A DNA stretch of 11,598 nucleotides from JANOQP01 sp044227705 (lineage in GTDB: Bacteria > Bacteroidota > Bacteroidia > Chitinophagales > Saprospiraceae). The notes under the pieces were generated by a model, which worked only from the letters and a program-made list of their open reading frames with translations, did no database searches and was not told the DNA's origin. Shown piece after piece: positions 7,362 to 11,598 of the stretch. Each line of letters begins with the position of its first letter. Positions within the stretch are counted from its first letter, which is position 1. The stretch is from positions 1 through 11,598 of the forward strand of contig JBGAWE010000147.1 of NCBI GenBank assembly GCA_044227705.1, in the 5' to 3' direction. The position numbers and the translations under genes were made by a program.

Positions 7362-10300
7362 CTATTTGAACAAGCCCAAGAACCCGTCGTCCTCCCGCAG
7401 CCCGTTCCAATCCGGGTCGTTCTCCAAAACCCGCCGTTGTGTGAAGCCGTTTTCCAGTGCCTTTTTCAGCCATTCCAAAGCCGCCTCTTTCTCCCCCGAT
7501 CGAGCATGGAGCCGGGCAACGGTGTAGCAAATCGACCCGTTCAGCACCCCCTGTTCGAGGGCCAGTTCCTTTTCAAAAAACCCGACAGCCTCCCTCGGCT
7601 GCGATTGCAAAAGGTGCCATTTGCCGCGAAGCTCGGACAGGCCCGCCACCGCTTCCGGCTGCATGGACTCGGCTTTTTTCAACAGGTTATCGGCCTCGGC
7701 GAAGCGGCCCGAGCGAGTTTTCAAATCAGCCAGTTTGACGAGGTTTTCAAAATCAATCCGCCCGTTTCGGTCGAGCGAGTCGAGGATGGAAAGTGCGTCG
7801 GGATAGTCGAACAGTTCGAGCTGCGCGGCGACGAGGCCGAACTGCGCCGACGGCTCCTCCGGCCGCAGCGCGGCGGCTTTTTGGAAATGCCCCACTGCCC
7901 TTTTCAGGACGGCGTCCCGGTCGCCGTCGTCATATTTCAGGGCTTGTTCGAGATAAAAACGGCCCGCCTTTTCATGGATGAAAGCCCGCGCGGAGAAGGC
8001 AGTGTCCAGTTCGAGGACTTTCTCCAACCGCTCGACGGCGCGTTTTTGGTGGGCCGGGAAGCGGTCTTGCTCGAAGTCGAAGGCGGCTTTTTTGAAAAGC
8101 CAGTCGGCGTCGGCGGGATAGCGCTCGACCATTTCGTCGTAAAGCCCACCGAGTCTTTTGGTCGCGCTTTTCGGGCTGATTCGCTGGAAATCGAGGAGCG
8201 TTTTTTCCTTTTCCAAAAAGCGGCCCTGCCTGTCCAACAGGTCGAGCAGGCCCTCGAAAACCCCGATTTTGACCTCCTCGCTGCAAGTGTCCCGCCGCAA
8301 AATCTGCCGGTAGATTTCCTCCTCCTTGTCCGGCCGCTTCCATTGGAGGTAGAGGTTGGCGAGGAGGAGCGGCGGCTCGTCCGACCCCGGCCGCAGCGAT
8401 TGGAGGCGCTGGAAACAGATTTCCGCCTCGCCGAACCGGGCCAGCCGTTGCAGGGCGAGGCCGAGGAAATAGTGGTCGTCGGCGTTCGCGGACCGCATTT
8501 TCACGGCTTGCCGGAAAAAGGGCACGGCCTCGGCCCAACGCCCCGCGTCGAAGTGGTGCTTGCCGGTGAGGAAGAACTCCTCTGCCGTTTTCGGATTTTC
8601 GAAAAGCCGCTCCGGCTCCTCGGTCAATGGTTCGGCGAAGGCCTTTCTGTCCTCTGCAAAGGTGGGGGGCTTCATCTGCCCGAAGGTTGGCATCGCTGTC
8701 GGCAGCAGTGCCCCCTTTTTCCTTGATTCCGCCTCCTCGAACTGCCGCTCGGCCTCCGCGTAGCGCGTCGTCTGGAGCAGCGCGAGGGCCAGCCACTCGA
8801 AGGGCAGGTAGTGGTGGCTGTTGAGCGAGGCGGCCTCGCGGTATTCGGTCTCGGCCGAGAGCCAGTCGTTTTCTTTTTCAAAAAGACGGCCCCGGTTGAG
8901 GCGGGTGCCGAAATAGTCGGGCTGCAGGGCGAGGGCCCTATCCGCCGCCGCCCGCGCTTTGTCGAGCTGCCCGAGCCGGACGTAGGCACCGCACAGATTT
9001 GAATAGGCGACCGCCCAAGTCGGCGACAGCTCGACGGCTTTTTCAAAAAAACGCGCCGCCTCCGCCACCTTGTTTTTCATCAAGTTCAGCACACCCAGCT
9101 CGTTGTGGACGTAGGAGGCCGTGCTGTCGAGCGCGAGGGCTTTTTGCTCCTCGGCCACCGCCTCGGCGACACCGGGCGGGGGTTTTCCGTCGAACAGGGC
9201 AAGCATTTCGTAGTCCGTGATGGCATCGGACGGAAGTAGCGAGACGAGCTTGATGCCGACGCCGGTGAAATAGTGGAGCTTCACCTGCAACGGGTGCTGC
9301 AACGGGTGGTCGGGCGGCAAGAGTTGCATCGCGGCCTTGAGCAACAGGGGGTATTGGGCGTAGACTTTGGCCTGGTCGGCTTGGCAGCGCTTGGCCAGCT
9401 CGCCCGCGTCGCCGCGCAGGTAGCCGTTGACGACTTCCTGCGCCCAGTCGTGCAGCGCGACGGCGAGTTGCCGCTTGGTCTCGGGGCGGAGGTTTTCGGC
9501 TTCCGAGGCTTTTAGGAACCTGGCCAAGCCCTCCTTTTCGGCTGCGTCGAGGCTGTTTTTCACCTGATTTGAGTCCAGCCATTTGAGTAAATAGGCCAGC
9601 AGGCCGTCGCCCCCCTTTTCCACCTTTGTTTGAAACATGGGGCCGTCGAGCAGCCGCCCGAAGTCGATGGCGGTGAAAAAAGTGGTCGATGCCTCCACCG
9701 GACCTGCCGAAACCGGGGCGGCCGCGTCGGCCATGCCCTTTGCCACCGAGGCGACCGCGACGAGCGCATCGGTCGGCGTTGCGTTCAACTCGGCGTTGAC
9801 CGCCGCGAGCGTCGGCCCGTCCACCTTCGAGAGGGTGAAAAGCTCGTCGCCGACGAAGACCGCGTCCTGCCGCCCGTCGAGGCCGTTGTCGCGGATGGAT
9901 TTTCGGATGCTCGTTTTCAGGTAGCTTTCCATTTCAGAAAGGGCCACCTCCGAGTCGGCCTCCTCGTCGGCCAAGCCTTTCAGGCCGTTGACGAAAAAGA
10001 AGGAGAACAGGCCGCGCCCGCCGCCCCACTCCTCCCCTTCGAGCGAGAGCTGGTCGGACTTGCAGGACATGATGCGCACCTCGTTGGCTGTCCGCTTGGC
10101 GAGTTGCTCGGCGGTGAGCGAGGGGCCGAGGTTGTCGGCACCGGCCAGCTTGCCCGAGCGGCAGGCGTCCATCACGACGATGACCCGCGCCTCCGCGCCG
10201 ACCGACATGGTGGTGATGATTTTGTTGAGGTACTCGAGGTCGACGGCGTTGTTCGGGTAGTTGTTGAACGGCGTGTCGTAGGCGAGCAAATAGCCGAGCT

Positions 10301-10691
10301 GCCAGAGGGTCTGCTTTTCCACGTCGCCGTGCCCGCTGAAATAGAGGATGGCCTCGTCGCCCTTTTTCGATTCTCTGTTCAACCAATAAAGCGCGTCGAG
10401 GATGGCGGCCTGCGTGGCTTTTGAATTGGTCAAAAGGCGGATGTTGGCCTCCGGCACCTCGCCGCCCGCTGCCGAGCGGAGGTAGTCGTGGAAGACCTGC
10501 GCATCGCGGTCGGCGAAGCGCAGGTCGGTGATTTTGTCGTCGCGGTAGTCGCTGATGCCGACGACTACGGCGCGGGTCTTGGCGGGGATTGGGGAGGAGG
10601 GATTGGGGATTGGGGCGGCGCCTCTCGGTTGGGAAAGGAGCGAGACGGCGGCCAGAAGATTGGCGGCGACGAGTGGAAGTGTCCTTTTCAT
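7362..10691 (-). CDS. Large secreted caspase-like protein with two TPR arrays
   Basis: The product is 1109 residues, the largest in the window. A signal peptide (MKRTLPLVAANLLAAVSLLSQ) leads into a caspase domain at about 38-265 with His121 in YFSGHGDVEKQ and Cys177 in MDACRSGKLAGA, the same positions as in the caspase-like gene starting at 2432. EEWGGGRGLFS (221-231 approx.) and an acidic loop, DEEADSEVALSE (242-253), follow. The junction region shared by the paralogs covers about 402-482 (KRQLAVALHDWAQEVVNGYL, then LHYFTG). TPR units fill about 505-655, a Pro-rich linker covers about 656-702, and a second TPR array runs from about 703 to the end, closing with a VLENDPDWNGLRED end-of-group motif. 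The start lies 11 bases after the stop of an upstream TPR gene, so translation may be coupled. The ATG at 10691 was preferred to 10751 for the signal peptide. It is probably an exported, scaffold-associated cysteine peptidase; the long tail suggests several binding partners. Confidence 0.92.
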   Translation of the reverse strand: MKRTLPLVAANLLAAVSLLSQPRGAAPIPNPSSPIPAKTRAVVVGISDYRDDKITDLRFADRDAQVFHDYLRSAAGGEVPEANIRLLTNSKATQAAILDALYWLNRESKKGDEAILYFSGHGDVEKQTLWQLGYLLAYDTPFNNYPNNAVDLEYLNKIITTMSVGAEARVIVVMDACRSGKLAGADNLGPSLTAEQLAKRTANEVRIMSCKSDQLSLEGEEWGGGRGLFSFFFVNGLKGLADEEADSEVALSEMESYLKTSIRKSIRDNGLDGRQDAVFVGDELFTLSKVDGPTLAAVNAELNATPTDALVAVASVAKGMADAAAPVSAGPVEASTTFFTAIDFGRLLDGPMFQTKVEKGGDGLLAYLLKWLDSNQVKNSLDAAEKEGLARFLKASEAENLRPETKRQLAVALHDWAQEVVNGYLRGDAGELAKRCQADQAKVYAQYPLLLKAAMQLLPPDHPLQHPLQVKLHYFTGVGIKLVSLLPSDAITDYEMLALFDGKPPPGVAEAVAEEQKALALDSTASYVHNELGVLNLMKNKVAEAARFFEKAVELSPTWAVAYSNLCGAYVRLGQLDKARAAADRALALQPDYFGTRLNRGRLFEKENDWLSAETEYREAASLNSHHYLPFEWLALALLQTTRYAEAERQFEEAESRKKGALLPTAMPTFGQMKPPTFAEDRKAFAEPLTEEPERLFENPKTAEEFFLTGKHHFDAGRWAEAVPFFRQAVKMRSANADDHYFLGLALQRLARFGEAEICFQRLQSLRPGSDEPPLLLANLYLQWKRPDKEEEIYRQILRRDTCSEEVKIGVFEGLLDLLDRQGRFLEKEKTLLDFQRISPKSATKRLGGLYDEMVERYPADADWLFKKAAFDFEQDRFPAHQKRAVERLEKVLELDTAFSARAFIHEKAGRFYLEQALKYDDGDRDAVLKRAVGHFQKAAALRPEEPSAQFGLVAAQLELFDYPDALSILDSLDRNGRIDFENLVKLADLKTRSGRFAEADNLLKKAESMQPEAVAGLSELRGKWHLLQSQPREAVGFFEKELALEQGVLNGSICYTVARLHARSGEKEAALEWLKKALENGFTQRRVLENDPDWNGLREDDGFLGLFK

Positions 10692-10702
10692 TGGATTGGT
10701 TT

Positions 10703-11598
10703 TCAGTCTTTTGCCTTGTCGGGGAAGTGTTTTTTCATCAAAGCCCGCCAACGCTCTGGCTGCGCGCGCAAGGAGTCCATGTCGGCGTCCTTTTGCACCC
10801 AGTCGTGGTCAAAGCCCTGTCGCAAGCAGTTTTCAAGCGCGTCGTAGGCCTCGTCCACCCTGCCCGCGACGGCGAGGCAACAGGCGAGGTTGTAGTAGAT
10901 ATCGTTGGAAGGGCGGGCGGCCACCGCTCGTTCGGCGAATTCCACAGCTCGTTCCAACTGGTTGGTGGCCTTGTAAAGTGAGCTCACCATGTACAGACCC
11001 AGAGCGGAGTCCACCTCCATCAGCTTGTTGGCATATGGCCATGCTTTTTCCGGTTCGCCCTTATCCTTGTAGGCTTCGACCATGTTGGCGTAGCCATTGG
11101 GATTTGTCGGGTCTGCTTGTATGGACATGAGATAGAACTCCTCCGACTGCTCCTTTTTGCCCAGATTGGAATAGAGGTTGCCCAGTTCGTTGTAGGCCAT
11201 GCTCCTTCTGCGCTCGTTTTTGGCCTGCCGAATCTCCTTGCGGAAGGCCGCCTCCGACTCTTCGTACCTGCCGAGCAGGTAGTAGACCTTGCCCAGCCGG
11301 TTGAGCGTGAGCATGGAGGACGAATCCAGCGCGACGGCCCGCAACAGGACAGCCTCCGCCTCGGGGTATTTGCCGGAGTCCATGTACGAGTTGTCGAGGG
11401 CACTGAGGGCACAGTTGAAGCAGAAGCTTTCGCCCGATGTTGAGACGGCCTTTTTGAACCATTCGATGGCGGTCGGCAGTTCCCCCGTCCGTTCGTAGAA
11501 GCGCCCTTTGCTGTACCAGACCAGCTCAGAGGCGGTGTCCACCTCGCCCGCTTGCACGAGCAGCGACTCGGCCATTTTGATATCCTTCGCCCGCTCAT
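10703..11598 (-). CDS. C-terminal part of a TPR-repeat protein, cut by the right edge
   Basis: The visible 297 residues contain about seven TPR units (for example AIEWFKKAVSTSGESFCF and ESEAAFRKEIRQAK) and end with a TPR end-of-group pattern: YYNLACCLAVAG, then QKDADMDSLR and HFPDKAKD. The ending is close to that of the caspase-TPR protein at 4346-6331 (YYNLAC, SDKDLDNIR, FPDKKN). The frame stays open to the last base of the window (ERAKDIK precedes the in-frame Met at 11575), and no signal peptide is visible, so the start lies outside. By analogy it may be the tail of a fourth caspase-TPR protein, but no peptidase motif can be seen and it could be a stand-alone TPR protein. It is the first visible gene of a minus-strand operon and stops 11 bases before the large caspase-TPR gene. 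Confidence 0.85.
   Translation of the reverse strand, partial: ERAKDIKMAESLLVQAGEVDTASELVWYSKGRFYERTGELPTAIEWFKKAVSTSGESFCFNCALSALDNSYMDSGKYPEAEAVLLRAVALDSSSMLTLNRLGKVYYLLGRYEESEAAFRKEIRQAKNERRRSMAYNELGNLYSNLGKKEQSEEFYLMSIQADPTNPNGYANMVEAYKDKGEPEKAWPYANKLMEVDSALGLYMVSSLYKATNQLERAVEFAERAVAARPSNDIYYNLACCLAVAGRVDEAYDALENCLRQGFDHDWVQKDADMDSLRAQPERWRALMKKHFPDKAKD

Noticed and set aside
7314..8726. 470-codon open frame on the plus strand
   Set aside because: It is antisense to the TPR arrays of the large caspase-like gene; its regularity mirrors the TPR repeats on the real strand.
9285..9308. Perfect 12-bp tandem repeat encoding HPLQHPLQ
   Set aside because: The paralogs have the same number of residues across this segment (between LLxxxH and YF), so it is not an insertion and is probably chance or local drift.
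7362..10691. Link to the CRISPR-associated TPR-CHAT (type III-E) caspase system
   Set aside because: No CRISPR repeats or cas genes are present, the protein is exported, and the order is caspase then TPR, the reverse of TPR-CHAT.

Overview
The window carries a dense cluster of exported proteolysis-related genes, most likely from a high-GC member of the Bacteroidota, possibly Saprospiria-like. That lineage is an inference. It rests on signal peptides ending in FAQ, LFSQ or VFSQQ, weak Shine-Dalgarno signals with A-rich leaders before the ATGs, and the pairing of caspase-like peptidases with TPR arrays. Base composition by eye is roughly 60-70% G+C, apart from a patch near 5.8-6.9 kb. No tRNA, rRNA, CRISPR array or transposase was seen.

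Layout. On the minus strand, reading leftwards from 4192, comes a secreted zinc metallopeptidase with TPR-like helices (4192-2489). After 56 bases follows a secreted caspase-like (C14) protein starting at 2432. A perfect 49-bp tandem duplication at 1112-1209 throws that gene out of frame. Its TPR half (about 1-1111) remains intact in another frame and runs off the left edge. Divergent from this pair, on the plus strand, is a second complete caspase-TPR protein (4346-6331). It ends at a bidirectional hairpin terminator that it shares with a convergent minus-strand operon. Read from the right edge, that operon holds the C-terminal part of a TPR protein (ends 10703), an 11-bp gap, a very large caspase-TPR protein (10691-7362), a 60-bp gap, and a small secreted protein with a FecR-like N-terminal region (7301-6396).

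How the genes may work together. The three caspase-like proteins share the same plan: signal peptide, caspase domain with a His/Cys dyad and a WGGGRG signature, an EF-hand-like acidic loop inside the domain, a conserved helical junction region, then TPR repeats of varying length. The genes at 2432 and 10691 also share their leader and signal-peptide sequence, so they are recent duplicates. All gene products whose N-termini are visible carry export signals, so the system probably acts in the periplasm or on the cell surface. Conserved peptidase heads with divergent TPR tails suggest parallel peptidases recruited by different partners, with a co-transcribed metallopeptidase as possible activator or partner. 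The organisation is visible in the sequence; the cascade idea is inference. The most notable points are the frameshifting duplication, the shared junction region, the embedded acidic loop, and a low-GC patch spanning the 3' ends of the two convergent genes.
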